A DNA stretch of 64,000 nucleotides from QWHO01 sp039809865. GTDB taxonomy: Bacteria; Vulcanimicrobiota; Xenobia; Xenobiales; QWHO01. The notes below the pieces were generated by a model that saw only the letters and a list, made by a program, of their open reading frames with translations, ran no database searches and was not told where the DNA came from. Location of the stretch: positions 36,992 to 100,991 of the forward strand of contig JBDHVW010000019.1 in NCBI GenBank assembly GCA_039809865.1, in the 5' to 3' direction. A program made the position numbers and the translations under genes. Shown here piece after piece: positions 7,378-15,709 of the stretch (position 1 is the first letter of the stretch; every line of letters starts with the position of its first letter).

Positions 7378-9123
7378 AGCCTGCACCCCGACGGGCAGTC
7401 CGCGCAACAGGGGCAGAATCGGCAGCACCTTGCGCGCCGCGCTATCCTCGATCACACCCTCGTAGGCGTAGCGATAGAGGTCCTGGACCGTTCCCCCCGA
7501 CTGCCCGCCCAATCCGGCCAGCAGCTTGCGGGTGACGATGCCCCCCGAGCCGCCTCCCACGCGCTCGGCGGGGGCCGGATCGCCGCTGGAGAGGATCAGG
7601 CGTCCCACGCCCCCCGAGCGCGTCAGGAAGTCGTCGTTGGCGAGCCAGCGGCTGTCCACCGCGGAAGCGTCGGTGCGGGCCGTATCCAGCAAGACCACCA
7701 CGTTGTGGGTGGGCAGGTCGTGCAGAAAGCGCTGCAGGTCCTCGGCGGTGAGCCCGGTCTGCGAGTCCGCCATCATCAACTGCTTGTTGCCCAGGTCGGT
7801 GAGGCCGGACTGGCCGGCGAAATAGAAGACCACCTGGTCCTGGTCCTGGGCGTCGAACGTGAGCGCGCCCATGGCGCTGGCGATGGCGTCGCGGGTGGCA
7901 GCGGCGCCCGTCAGGATTTTGACCTGGCCGGCCGGGAAGCCCGCCTTCTCGGTCAGGGCTCTGGCCACCGCCTGCGCGTCACTCTCGGCGCCGGTGATCT
8001 TCGCGCCGGGATAGGTCTCGATGCCGACCACCAGGGCGCGCTTCTGCCTGGGCAGCAGCACCGGCGGCGCGCCGCGCCGGAAGACGACCACCTCGCGCTC
8101 GGCCGGGCGATTCTGGCTGTCGGTTACCTGCAGCAGAGCGCGATTGAAGCCCGGGATCAGATCGAGCATGAGGTCCAGCTTGAGCGAGCGGGCCGCCAGA
8201 CGGGGCGGGCTGGACCAGACCTGGGTGCCGTTCACGTTCAAAAGCGCGCTGGAGAGCTTGGAGGGAGCGCTCAGAACGCCCTTCAGAGCCAGCTTCTCCG
8301 GATCGACCGGGGTAAAGTCGATCGGCTCGGTGACCTGGATCTCGGGGGCGGGCTCGTCCTTGTCGAGCGTGACCAGGATCTCGCGCTCCTCGGTGGCCGC
8401 CCCGGCCAGGTAGGAGCCGACCGCCTCGGTGCGACTCAACTGCGCCACCACGCGCACCTTGCCCTTGCCCGCGGGCTCGATGCTGGTCAGGGTGTCGAGG
8501 CGCGTGAGCAGAACGTGCTCCCACTGGTTGCGCACCGAGCTGTGCAGCTCGGAGTAGCCCGGGGTCGAGCTGAGCACGCGCGTCTTGCCGCCCGCCTCCT
8601 CGCGCAGCACGTAGATGCGCCCGTCGTAGCCCGTGCCGATGGTCTCGTTGACCCCGTCGCGGTCGATGTCGTAGATACTCGTGCGGCTCAAGAACGGCGT
8701 GGAGCTGTTGATCTCGCCCATCGGGGGGCTTTTGAGGGTGACCTTCATGCGCCGGTTGTCCTCGACCGCGCTGACCGGCTCGGCCCGCAGAGCCCAGGCG
8801 AGCCAGGCCGGGCTGCCGTGCTGAGCGCTGACGGTCAGCTCCTGCAGCTCCTCCCCGTCGGAGCGGGGCTGGCTGAAGGCCCGGGCTTTGACTGTGAGCT
8901 GGCGGTAGCACGAGAGCAGGGCGGCCTGACCGGCGATCTGGCGGGCCTGCTTGTCGTCGACCCCGGGCGGGAAGGCGCCGTAGCCTTCCACGGTGATCCG
9001 CTGCTGATTCTGATCGGCGGCATTGGTGGGCGCAGGCTCGGGCGTGCCGGGGCCGGGCGGCGGCTGGGCCACCACGAAGCTTGCCAGCGTTGCGATCAGG
9101 AGCAGAAGCACGACTTTACGCAT
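7369..9123 (-). CDS. Secreted caspase-fold (peptidase C14-like) protein lacking the catalytic His/Cys
   Basis: 584 aa from ATG 9123, chosen because it gives a clean signal peptide (MRKVVLLLLIATLASFVVAQ). An upstream open extension to 9456 would hide the signal. The first 330 or so residues are beta-rich and resemble periplasmic proteins with FG-GAP-like text (YDIDRDGVNETIG). The caspase-like domain spans about 360-575: KRALVVGIETYPG, then FYFAGQSGLTD where active members have FAGHG, then VVVLLDTARTDA where active members have LDxCxSG. Both the His and the Cys of the dyad are therefore absent. It may be a pseudoprotease or binding module. Confidence 0.8.
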   Translation of the reverse strand: MRKVVLLLLIATLASFVVAQPPPGPGTPEPAPTNAADQNQQRITVEGYGAFPPGVDDKQARQIAGQAALLSCYRQLTVKARAFSQPRSDGEELQELTVSAQHGSPAWLAWALRAEPVSAVEDNRRMKVTLKSPPMGEINSSTPFLSRTSIYDIDRDGVNETIGTGYDGRIYVLREEAGGKTRVLSSTPGYSELHSSVRNQWEHVLLTRLDTLTSIEPAGKGKVRVVAQLSRTEAVGSYLAGAATEEREILVTLDKDEPAPEIQVTEPIDFTPVDPEKLALKGVLSAPSKLSSALLNVNGTQVWSSPPRLAARSLKLDLMLDLIPGFNRALLQVTDSQNRPAEREVVVFRRGAPPVLLPRQKRALVVGIETYPGAKITGAESDAQAVARALTEKAGFPAGQVKILTGAAATRDAIASAMGALTFDAQDQDQVVFYFAGQSGLTDLGNKQLMMADSQTGLTAEDLQRFLHDLPTHNVVVLLDTARTDASAVDSRWLANDDFLTRSGGVGRLILSSGDPAPAERVGGGSGGIVTRKLLAGLGGQSGGTVQDLYRYAYEGVIEDSAARKVLPILPLLRGLPVGVQALR

Positions 9124-9187
9124 TGGGAGGCGGGCGCCTTCGTGTTCCCTGCCAGGCAATCCCGCCTGCGGGTCGAATTGCAGGTTG

Positions 9188-9799
9188 GTGAAGGTGGTTG
9201 AAAAGCTGGTGAACTGGCTCGGCCGCACGGTCGAGTTCGCCATGACCGGGCGCAGCGAGTACCAATTCACCACCTCGGAGTTCCAGACGGCGCGCACCAT
9301 CGACGGCTCGGTGCAGGCCCGCATGGCCATGGACGAGCTGGTCGAGGATCTGGACAAGTGGTTCAAGATCCGCCTGTCGTGGCCGGTGTTCCTCGAGCTC
9401 AAGCACCCGCCCGGCATCGGCTGGAAGGCCTCGCTGTACCACGCCGAGGGCAACATGGGCCGCTACACCCCGCAGGAGCTGGGCTCCGAGAAGCGGGGGC
9501 ACGAGATTCTGGTCGCGCCGGGAATGACCCGTCCCCGCTTTCGGTCGATCCTGGCGCACGAGGTCGTGCACGCCTACCAGCACGAGAAGAAGATCCTCAC
9601 CAAGAACATCGCCCTGCGCGAAGGCATGGCGCGCTGGGTGGAATACCACGTCCTGGTGAGGGCGGGAGCCCACGAGGAGGCTCGCCGGCTGCTGAAGATC
9701 AAGCACTACCAGTTCGGCAAGGCCATCAAGTCGGTCCTGGAGCACGAGAAGAACCACGGGCTGGAGAAAACCCTGGCCTGGCTCCACGGCGAGGGTTAG
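9188..9799 (+). CDS. Zinc metallopeptidase-like protein with HExxH motif
   Basis: The C-terminal region contains ILAHEVVHAYQHEK, an HExxH zinc site with a nearby conserved ALREGMARWVEYH segment; the downstream Glu (REGMA) is the usual third ligand in gluzincin-like peptidase MA proteins. No signal peptide is visible. The start is uncertain: GTG 9188 is used, but GTG 9194, GTG 9209 or ATG 9242 are also possible, and none has a strong ribosome binding site. It is divergent from the caspase-fold gene with a 64-base gap, so the two probably share a promoter region. Confidence 0.7.
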   Translation: MKVVEKLVNWLGRTVEFAMTGRSEYQFTTSEFQTARTIDGSVQARMAMDELVEDLDKWFKIRLSWPVFLELKHPPGIGWKASLYHAEGNMGRYTPQELGSEKRGHEILVAPGMTRPRFRSILAHEVVHAYQHEKKILTKNIALREGMARWVEYHVLVRAGAHEEARRLLKIKHYQFGKAIKSVLEHEKNHGLEKTLAWLHGEG

Positions 9800-10227
9800 T
9801 CGGCCCGGATCGTCACCTCGACGCCCATCTGCATCTGTGTGGCCATGCTCGCGCGAAAGCCGGTGGGTCCCTCCAGCGCCTGCTGGAGTTTCGGTCCGTT
9901 GCCCAGGGCCTGGACCACGTAGGGTGGAGCCAGGCGTGTATTGCCGACCAGTATCGTGGGACCGATGAACCGGATTCTCGTCGCCGGCAGACCGTTGACC
10001 GTGATGCGTTTCGCGTGCATGGCACGCAACTCGTCGACCAGGGCCTGGATGTCCTCCGCATGCACGATGAAGAAGTAGGGATCCTGCTGGGGTGAGGGCC
10101 GGCGGGTCGAGTCGACGAGCTCGACCGTCACCCCGGACGTCCTGACCACCGGAACGGTGGGTCCCGGATGGATCAGGAGCCACAGGGATGCCCCTGTCAG
10201 GAGCAGGAGAAGCTCCCGGAGACGCAC
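9796..10227 (-). CDS. DUF881 family membrane-anchored protein (short paralogue)
   Basis: 143 aa from GTG 10227, where an N-terminal membrane helix begins (VRLRELLLLLTGASLWLL). The rest is a DUF881 domain: GVTVELVDSTRRPSPQQDPY, then DIQALVDELRAMHAKRITVNG and GPTILVGNTRLAPPYVV. It is a paralogue of the longer gene at 12326 and lacks that protein's coiled coil. DUF881 proteins usually sit near ftsQ and sbp and are thought to act at the division site, but their role is not established. It lies 7 bases after the upstream gene's stop. Its stop overlaps the convergent metallopeptidase stop. Confidence 0.8.
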   Translation of the reverse strand: MRLRELLLLLTGASLWLLIHPGPTVPVVRTSGVTVELVDSTRRPSPQQDPYFFIVHAEDIQALVDELRAMHAKRITVNGLPATRIRFIGPTILVGNTRLAPPYVVQALGNGPKLQQALEGPTGFRASMATQMQMGVEVTIRAD

Positions 10228-10234
10228 GGCCGGG

Positions 10235-10774
10235 TTACTGCTGGGCTGGTGGGTTCTGGGCCGGGGGCTGCTCGGCGGGGGGCTGCTCCGGGGTGGGCGG
10301 GGCCGGCGGAGTGTCCGCGACGCCACTGATCTGCTGGCCGACGGCCGTGAGCATGTTGCCGAAAGCGGCGCGGTCCTCGGCCGAGCTCTGGGCGCACTGG
10401 GCGCGGACGCCGGCGCCGATCAGGGTGGCGCAGCTGACCAGGGCCACCGGGAAGGCCACCGCGGGGGGAACGTAGCCGAGCGCGCTGGCGAGCATGACGC
10501 CCGTGCCGACCGCGGCCGCACCCAGGCGGGTGATGTTGGCCACCTTGGCGTTCTCCTGGTAGACCGACTCCTCACCGCGCACGCGGGCCGTGATCTCGCC
10601 CAGGGTGGGCTCCTGATAGCGCTCGATGCTCTGCAGGAAGAACGTGGTGTCCTCCTGGCCCTGCGCGACCGTGTCCGGGAACGGGATGGGCGGGTTCGAC
10701 TGCAAGGTCGTCTGGTAACTCTGGGCCTTATCGATCAGCGCCTGACGGGGCACGGCAGCAAGGGTCGCGTTCAT
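10235..10774 (-). CDS. Membrane protein with two hydrophobic segments and Pro/Gln-rich tail
   Basis: 179 aa from ATG 10774, with GGGGAGG 15-20 bases upstream on the minus strand supporting this start. The N-terminal half is helical (RQALIDKAQSYQTTL). Two adjacent hydrophobic stretches follow (LGAAAVGTGVMLASALGY and AVAFPVALVSCATLIGAG), and the C-terminus is PAEQPPAQNPPAQQ. I do not recognise the family. It is directly upstream of the short DUF881 gene and probably cotranscribed with it. Confidence 0.65.
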   Translation of the reverse strand: MNATLAAVPRQALIDKAQSYQTTLQSNPPIPFPDTVAQGQEDTTFFLQSIERYQEPTLGEITARVRGEESVYQENAKVANITRLGAAAVGTGVMLASALGYVPPAVAFPVALVSCATLIGAGVRAQCAQSSAEDRAAFGNMLTAVGQQISGVADTPPAPPTPEQPPAEQPPAQNPPAQQ

Positions 10775-10867
10775 TGGACGAGGACCTCCCCACGAAATAT
10801 CGTGAGAAGATTGTAGCCAGGCCCGATGTTTCATGTGCGAACGGGATGTTACCAGCACGCGCAGGGC

Positions 10868-10895
10868 GGGGTGTAAGAAAAGGAGAGGTGGGGAG
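10868..10895 (+). repeat. Dispersed 28-base G/A-rich repeat, copy A
   Basis: The element reads GGGGTGT, seven mostly A/G bases, GGAGAGG, then TGGGGAG. Near-identical copies in the same orientation lie at 42129-42156 (inside mraY) and 51153-51180. This copy is in the 288-base stretch (10775-11062) that holds no gene I can support. Confidence 0.6.
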
Positions 10896-11062
10896 ATCGG
10901 GGAGAGGGAGAGAGGGCTCAGGAGTCGGTTATTTCGAGGCCGAGGCGAATGGGCAAGCCCGAGGAACGGACAAGGTAAAGAATCGGCAGTGTTTGCCGTC
11001 TTTGGGATTTCAAAAGCTGAGCCAGTTCATGACCCGGGATTGGAGGGGAGGTCGTGCACGAG

Positions 11063-11245
11063 CTAAGCTTCGGCGTCCGTGACTTCCAGGCCGGAGGCGT
11101 GGACGAGCTGGAGGAACGCCTCGCGCTCCTCGGGGGTGACCTCGCCGATGCCCCGCAAGAACTCGACCAGCTCCTGATAAGTGGTGCTGCCGCGCTGCTT
11201 GGCGCCAGCCATCCAGCGGTAATACTCCGGGGGAAGATCGTACAT
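11063..11245 (-). CDS. Small acidic protein, 60 aa, unknown
   Basis: It starts MYDLPPEYYRWMAGAKQRG and continues with a helical acidic segment (YQELVEFLRGIGEVTPEERE). ATG 11245 has a GAAGGG-type ribosome binding site upstream on the minus strand. It is divergent from the ftsQ-like gene across a 95-base region with a large palindrome. The composition looks like a small globular helical protein, possibly an adaptor or anti-sigma-like factor. No family recognised. Confidence 0.6.
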   Translation of the reverse strand: MYDLPPEYYRWMAGAKQRGSTTYQELVEFLRGIGEVTPEEREAFLQLVHASGLEVTDAEA

Positions 11246-11273
11246 CGGAAGAAACCCTTCTCCAAGCAGAGCC

Positions 11274-11318
11274 GAAAAACTCCCCGTGAATAGAATTCCT
11301 GTTCTGGGGGAATTTTTC
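11274..11318. promoter_or_regulatory. 45-bp imperfect palindrome in divergent intergenic region
   Basis: The left arm GAAAAACTCCCC (11274-11285) and right arm GGGGGAATTTTTC (11306-11318) are near-complementary and centred on GAATTC (11293-11298). It lies between the start of the 60-aa gene (11245) and ftsQ (11341), where an operator for both would sit. A stem-loop in the ftsQ leader is the alternative. Confidence 0.45.
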
Positions 11319-11340
11319 TCAAGGTGGCGAAGATGATCTG

Positions 11341-12252
11341 GTGAAGCCTGCTCAGGACAGTCTGATCGTCAAGGCGCCCCCGAAACGAAGGCCGAGCTCG
11401 GTCAAGAGCCGGCCGTCGGCTGCGCCCGTGCGGCGGACCAAGACCCGCGAGATCAAGCGGTCGAGCCGCGAGATCCGACGCAGCCGCGAGACCCGGATGG
11501 TCAAAGAGCGGCCGCGACGGATCATCCCCCTGCGCAAGCTTTTCCTGGTCGGGCTGTTCTTCATCGGACAGGGGCTGTTCTTCTTCTCCGAGCTCTTCCA
11601 CCTCAGCCACATCGAAGTGCAGGGCACCCACGACGTGACCCGCCAACAGGTGATCAGCCACGCGCAACTCACGGTCGGCACGCCCATCTGGATGCTGAGC
11701 CCCGGCGCCGTGGCCGAGAGCGTCATGGGACTGCACGAGGTGAAAGCGGTCTGGGTCGATATCCGGCTCCCGGGCACCGTGGACATCCGGGTGGAGGAGC
11801 GCCAGCCCGCCTACCTGGTGGGCTCGGACAAAGCTCGCGACTACTACCTGGTGGACGACCAGGGCGTCGTGCTGCGGCACGCCATCCTGCCCAGCAATCT
11901 GCCCCGCGTGATGGTCTCGGAGCCGCTCGCCGTGGGCGGCAAGCTCTCGCAGGGCGTCATCCCCATCGCTCACACCAGCCTGGCGCTGCTGAACGGCATC
12001 ATCCCCGGAAAGCCCTCGTCCCTCTCGATCGACGCGCTCGAATCGGTCACCGTCGAGACCACCTACCAGCGGCGCCCCCTCAAAGTGCGCCTGGGCAACC
12101 TCGAGCACCGGGAGTATAAACGCCAGCTGCTGCAAGCTCTGTGGGGCCGTCTGCCGGCCGCTAAAGGCCGCCCCGAGGTCCTCGACCTGCGGTATTCCTC
12201 CCCCGTCGTCAAGCTCGCCAAGCCGATCGAGCCCGAGCCTGAATCGTACTGA
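11341..12252 (+). CDS. ftsQ: Cell division protein FtsQ/DivIB (POTRA domain)
   Basis: 303 aa: a long basic cytoplasmic tail (residues 1-60, rich in Arg/Lys/Ser), one membrane helix at about 66-85 (LFLVGLFFIGQGLFFFSELF), then a POTRA domain (LSHIEVQGTHDVTRQQVI...VGTPIWML) and an FtsQ-type beta domain (VRVEERQPAYLV-like text). FtsQ links early and late divisome proteins and sits in the inner membrane. GTG start. It heads a likely ftsQ-DUF881-sbp group, separated here from the mur cluster 23 kb away; ftsA and ftsZ are not in the window. Confidence 0.85.
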   Translation: MKPAQDSLIVKAPPKRRPSSVKSRPSAAPVRRTKTREIKRSSREIRRSRETRMVKERPRRIIPLRKLFLVGLFFIGQGLFFFSELFHLSHIEVQGTHDVTRQQVISHAQLTVGTPIWMLSPGAVAESVMGLHEVKAVWVDIRLPGTVDIRVEERQPAYLVGSDKARDYYLVDDQGVVLRHAILPSNLPRVMVSEPLAVGGKLSQGVIPIAHTSLALLNGIIPGKPSSLSIDALESVTVETTYQRRPLKVRLGNLEHREYKRQLLQALWGRLPAAKGRPEVLDLRYSSPVVKLAKPIEPEPESY

Positions 12253-12258
12253 GCATCC

Positions 12259-12288
12259 TTTACGCCAACCCAAGCATTATGCTATACT
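12259..12288 (+). promoter_or_regulatory. Sigma-70-type promoter upstream of DUF881 gene
   Basis: TTTACG (12259-12264) is 18 bases from TATACT (12283-12288), and TG at 12280-12281 makes an extended -10 (TGCTATACT). It is located just after ftsQ and 38 bases before the DUF881 start. Confidence 0.55.
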
Positions 12289-12325
12289 CCGCCCGCGCGG
12301 AGCGCCTGATTCTCCTGGAAAGAAC

Positions 12326-13096
12326 GTGACGAACTTGGAACCCTCGACCACCACGAGTCGAGTCAACTGGCAACTTCCCGTCGGAATCGCCTGCATCTTG
12401 CTCGGAGTACTGGTGGCCGTCCAGTTCAAAGTGCAGCAGCGGCGCGTCAAAGAGCCCACCGAGATGGGCGATCTGCGCGTGCAGCTCAAGAGCATCGAGT
12501 CGGAGCGCAACAAGATGTCCACCGAGCTCCAGGAGGCGCGCACCCGCCTGGTCGAGATGGAGAAAGCCTTCTCGGACGGACAGAACGTCACGCGCACCAC
12601 CAGGGAAGAGATCGAGCGCGCCCGCCTCGAGGCGGGACTGATGCCCCTCAAAGGCCAGGGCGTCACGGTGCGCCTCACCGACTCGACCCGCAAGCCCAGC
12701 CCGGACGACGATCCCTACTTCTACATCGTCCACGACGTCGATCTGCAGGCTCTGGTCAACGAGCTGTGGGCTTCCGGGGCCGAGGCCGTGGCCATCAACG
12801 ATCAGCGGATGGTGGCTCGGTCCTCCATCCGGTGCGTCGGACCCACCATCCTGGTCAACGCGGTGCGGTTGGCGCCCCCCTACGAGGTGGTCGCCATCGG
12901 CAAGGCCGACGACCTCTACACCGCCCTGAACATGCCCGGAGGCTTCCTGCAGAGCATGGACATGCAGCGCACCATGGGCGTGGAAGCCAAGATCACCAAA
13001 TCGGACGAGCTCGAGATCCCCGCCTTCAACGGCAGCCTCGTGTTCCGCTACGCGAAGCCGGCTCCGCCGACTCCCGAAGCCTCCCCGGAGCCCTGA
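12326..13096 (+). CDS. DUF881 family protein with N-terminal membrane anchor and coiled coil
   Basis: 256 aa. A membrane helix at about 16-33 (PVGIACILLGVLVAVQF) is followed by a coiled coil (LRVQLKSIESERNKMSTEL; about 48-95) and the DUF881 domain (VTVRLTDSTRKPSPDDDPY; GPTILVNAVRLAPPYEVVAI). DUF881 genes are classically linked to ftsQ and small basic protein genes, which is the case here. It is thought to be a membrane division or envelope factor, but the mechanism is unknown. GTG start. The stop is 3 bases before the sbp start. Confidence 0.85.
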   Translation: MTNLEPSTTTSRVNWQLPVGIACILLGVLVAVQFKVQQRRVKEPTEMGDLRVQLKSIESERNKMSTELQEARTRLVEMEKAFSDGQNVTRTTREEIERARLEAGLMPLKGQGVTVRLTDSTRKPSPDDDPYFYIVHDVDLQALVNELWASGAEAVAINDQRMVARSSIRCVGPTILVNAVRLAPPYEVVAIGKADDLYTALNMPGGFLQSMDMQRTMGVEAKITKSDELEIPAFNGSLVFRYAKPAPPTPEASPEP

Positions 13097-13099
13097 CCC

Positions 13100-13468
13100 A
13101 TGCTCGTCATCCTCGGACTCATGCTGGGCTTCCTCATCGGCTACTTCATCCCGTTCCAACTGCCGTTCGCCACTGCCAAGTACGCCTCGGTAGCCTTTCT
13201 GGCGGGCCTCGACTCGGTGCTGGGCGGAGCGCGGGCCGGCATCGAGCAGAAGTTTGACTTCACGCTGTTCACCACCGGCTTCGTGACCAACACCCTGCTG
13301 GCGGTGTTCCTGGCGCTGGCCGGCGACGTGCTGGGGGTCGACCTCTACCTGGCGGCCGTGGTGACGTTCGGAGTGCGCATCTTCCAGAACCTGGCCTACA
13401 TTCGCCGCGACCTGATCGGGCGGCCCACCAAAGAGCAGCCGCCCCTGACGGACCTCCTCAACGGTTAA
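13100..13468 (+). CDS. Small basic protein Sbp (DUF1290)
   Basis: 122 aa with three to four membrane helices: LVILGLMLGFLIGYFIPF, a re-entrant AFLAGLDSVLGGARAGIE motif typical of DUF1290, and NTLLAVFLALAGDVLGVDLY. This family is found in Firmicutes, Actinobacteria and related phyla next to DUF881 and ftsQ. It ends convergent with the kinase gene, 3 bases apart. Confidence 0.85.
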   Translation: MLVILGLMLGFLIGYFIPFQLPFATAKYASVAFLAGLDSVLGGARAGIEQKFDFTLFTTGFVTNTLLAVFLALAGDVLGVDLYLAAVVTFGVRIFQNLAYIRRDLIGRPTKEQPPLTDLLNG

Positions 13469-13478
13469 CCGTCAGGGC
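13441..13478. terminator. Inverted repeat at convergent gene ends
   Basis: GCCCCTGACGG (13441-13451) can pair with CCGTCAGGGC (13469-13478) across an 17-base loop, spanning both stop codons of the convergent sbp and kinase genes. There is no T-tract, so it may be a 3'-end protecting hairpin rather than an intrinsic terminator. Confidence 0.4.
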
Positions 13479-15709
13479 TCGGCCACGGGCTGCAACTCGC
13501 GCGAGCCGCTCGACTCCCACATGCGCTTGATGCGGTCGATCTCTTCCAGCAGGTTGGTGCGGGCGTGCAGAGCGGCGTCCAGGCGCCCGTCCTCGGCCAG
13601 GACCACCATCTGCGCCACCGCCCGCGCCGCCGGAGTGGCCGACAGGGAGGTGAGCCAGGCGCCCAGCTCCCAGGCGACCTCCACCAGCGCATCCGTGTTC
13701 TTGTTGCGGAAAGCCTGATCCAGCGCGGCCTGGCGCTCGGGCCAGCCCTGCTCGAAGGGAATGCGGGCATCCTCGATGCGCTCGCGCGCCAGGGGCGGGT
13801 CGGCCGACGACGGCAGCGGGCCCGACTGCGTGGAGGCAAGCGTGGCCAGCAACTCCGCCTCCTCGACCGGCTTGGAGAGGAACTTGTCCATGCCCGCCTC
13901 CAGGCAGCGGCGCGTCCAATCTTCGCGCTCGTGGCCGGTCAGCGCCACGATGGGGGTGCGGTTGCCGCGCGAACGCAGGATGCGGGTAGCCTCCAGACCG
14001 TTCATGCGGGGCATCTCGAGATCCATCAGGATCACGTCGAAGGCGCGCTTCTCCACGCACTCGAGGGCCGCCTGACCATCGGAGGCCGTGGTGACCTTGT
14101 GGCCATACGGGGCCAGCAGACCGCAAACCAGCGTCTGGTTGACGAGGTTGTCGTCCACCATCAGGATCTCCATCGGACCATCGGGCTGGGCCGGGCGCGC
14201 CGGCACCACCAGCGGTCCGCAAATGGGCAGATCCAGCGTGAAGGTGATGCTCTTCTCGTCCTCCCAGAACTGCCCCCCCATCTTCTCGATGAGGCGCTGG
14301 GTGAGCGCCAGGTTGAGCAGAGCCTGACTGCTGGACGTCTCCACGCGGTGCTCGGCCCCCGAGACCACCACGCGCAGACTGACGACCTGCCCCGCTCCCG
14401 CGTCGCGCAACAGCTCCAGGGTGAGCTGCCCCTCGGGGGTGGTCGTCTCCAGCGCGCGCGCCACGATGTTGACCAGCACCTGGCGCAGCCGCAGCGGATC
14501 GCAACTGAGCATGTCGGGCACGGCGGTGTCCACCACGCCCAGAAAGGCGATGTTGCGTTGCCGGGCCAGCGGCATCGACTCGCTGACCACGCTCTGGATG
14601 AGGCCGCGCACGTCGGTGGGAACCGGCTCCAGCCGCAGACGGCCCAACTCGAGTCGGGTGTAGTCGATCAGACCCTGCAACAGCGAGCGAACCTCGCGCG
14701 TCGAGGCGTCCAGGGCCTCGACATACTGGCGCTCGGGAGCCGGCAGTGTGGCGTCCTTCAAGAGCCGGGCGTTGCCCATGATGCCGTTGATCGGGTCGCG
14801 GATGGCGTGGCTCAGGGCCAGCAGCACGGCGCCCGGATCGCGGCTGGCCAGCGCCTGGCGAGGCTCGAACTCGGGCTCGGCCGCGTGGTCGGGCGGGTCC
14901 TCGTCTCCCAGCACGCCGAGCAAGACCTGGCGCACCTGGCCGGCGCTGCGCGGCCGCATGCCGGGCTCCTTGTCCAGCAGGCGACGCAGCAACACATCGA
15001 GAGTGGAGGGGAGGTCGGGGCGCAGCTCGCGCAGCGACGGGGCCGGCTCGCGCAGGTGGGCCTGCAGCAGCTCGAAGTCGCTCTCGCGCACGAACGGCCA
15101 CCGACCCGTCAGCGCCTCGAAAAGGGTCACGCCCAGCGAATAGAGGTCCCCGGCCGGGCCCGTCTCGCGGGTGCTGAGGATCTGCTCGGGGGAGACGTAG
15201 GCCGCCGTGCCCATCATGACGCCCGTCTGGGTCAGGCCCCGGCTGCCACCCACCCGCCGGACCAGGCCCAGGTCGGCGATCTTGGGCACCCCGTCGCGCC
15301 GGAACAGGATGTTGCCCGGCTTGAGATCGCGGTGCACGAGCCCGCGATCGTGAATGTACTCCAACCCGTCGCAGATCTGGGCGAAGACGTTGATGACCTC
15401 GGAGAGCTCGGGCTTGCGCTCCATCCAGCGCTGCAGGTTGCCTCCCTCGAGCAGCTCCATGATGAGAACGTGCTGGCCTTCGTGCTCGAGCGACTCGATC
15501 AGCGCCACCACGTTGGGATGGCTCAGGGCGGCCAGCGCACTGGCTTCCTGGCGCTGGCGCTCGGCCGTCTCCTCGTCGGAGCCGGGAAAGAGGAACTTGA
15601 CGGCCACTTCCTGGCCGTTGCGCTGGTCGACCGCCTTCCAGACCTCGCCCATGCCCCCCTTGCCCAGAATGCCGACAAAGGTCAGGAAGCTCGGGAGACG
15701 GCTCTGCAT
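13472..15709 (-). CDS. Ser/Thr kinase - degenerate histidine kinase - receiver - Hpt-like hybrid
   Basis: 745 aa. Residues 1-270 are an intact Hanks kinase: GKGGMGEV loop, AVKFLF lysine, HRDLKPGN catalytic loop and DLG in place of DFG. About 300-370 is a HisKA-like helix pair with a phosphoacceptor-like His (LSHAIRDPIN). The following ATPase region (about 400-490) is eroded: LVNIVARALETT lacks the N-box Asn, and no DxGxG is seen. The receiver (about 500-620) is intact, with VDDN, phospho-Asp in MDLEMP, ALT and SKP. The C-terminus is Hpt-like, but the HxLKG position reads WELGA, so the His is missing. This suggests a Ser/Thr kinase regulated through the receiver. It is 0 bases from the HD-GYP gene upstream. 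Confidence 0.85.
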   Translation of the reverse strand: MQSRLPSFLTFVGILGKGGMGEVWKAVDQRNGQEVAVKFLFPGSDEETAERQRQEASALAALSHPNVVALIESLEHEGQHVLIMELLEGGNLQRWMERKPELSEVINVFAQICDGLEYIHDRGLVHRDLKPGNILFRRDGVPKIADLGLVRRVGGSRGLTQTGVMMGTAAYVSPEQILSTRETGPAGDLYSLGVTLFEALTGRWPFVRESDFELLQAHLREPAPSLRELRPDLPSTLDVLLRRLLDKEPGMRPRSAGQVRQVLLGVLGDEDPPDHAAEPEFEPRQALASRDPGAVLLALSHAIRDPINGIMGNARLLKDATLPAPERQYVEALDASTREVRSLLQGLIDYTRLELGRLRLEPVPTDVRGLIQSVVSESMPLARQRNIAFLGVVDTAVPDMLSCDPLRLRQVLVNIVARALETTTPEGQLTLELLRDAGAGQVVSLRVVVSGAEHRVETSSSQALLNLALTQRLIEKMGGQFWEDEKSITFTLDLPICGPLVVPARPAQPDGPMEILMVDDNLVNQTLVCGLLAPYGHKVTTASDGQAALECVEKRAFDVILMDLEMPRMNGLEATRILRSRGNRTPIVALTGHEREDWTRRCLEAGMDKFLSKPVEEAELLATLASTQSGPLPSSADPPLARERIEDARIPFEQGWPERQAALDQAFRNKNTDALVEVAWELGAWLTSLSATPAARAVAQMVVLAEDGRLDAALHARTNLLEEIDRIKRMWESSGSRELQPVAEP

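Noticed and set aside
10918..11002. Minus-strand stretch ending LPILYLVRSSGLPIRLGLEITDS after the 60-aa gene
   Set aside because: Only a TTG start is available, there is no ribosome site, and the rest of the 451-codon frame is antisense to ftsQ.
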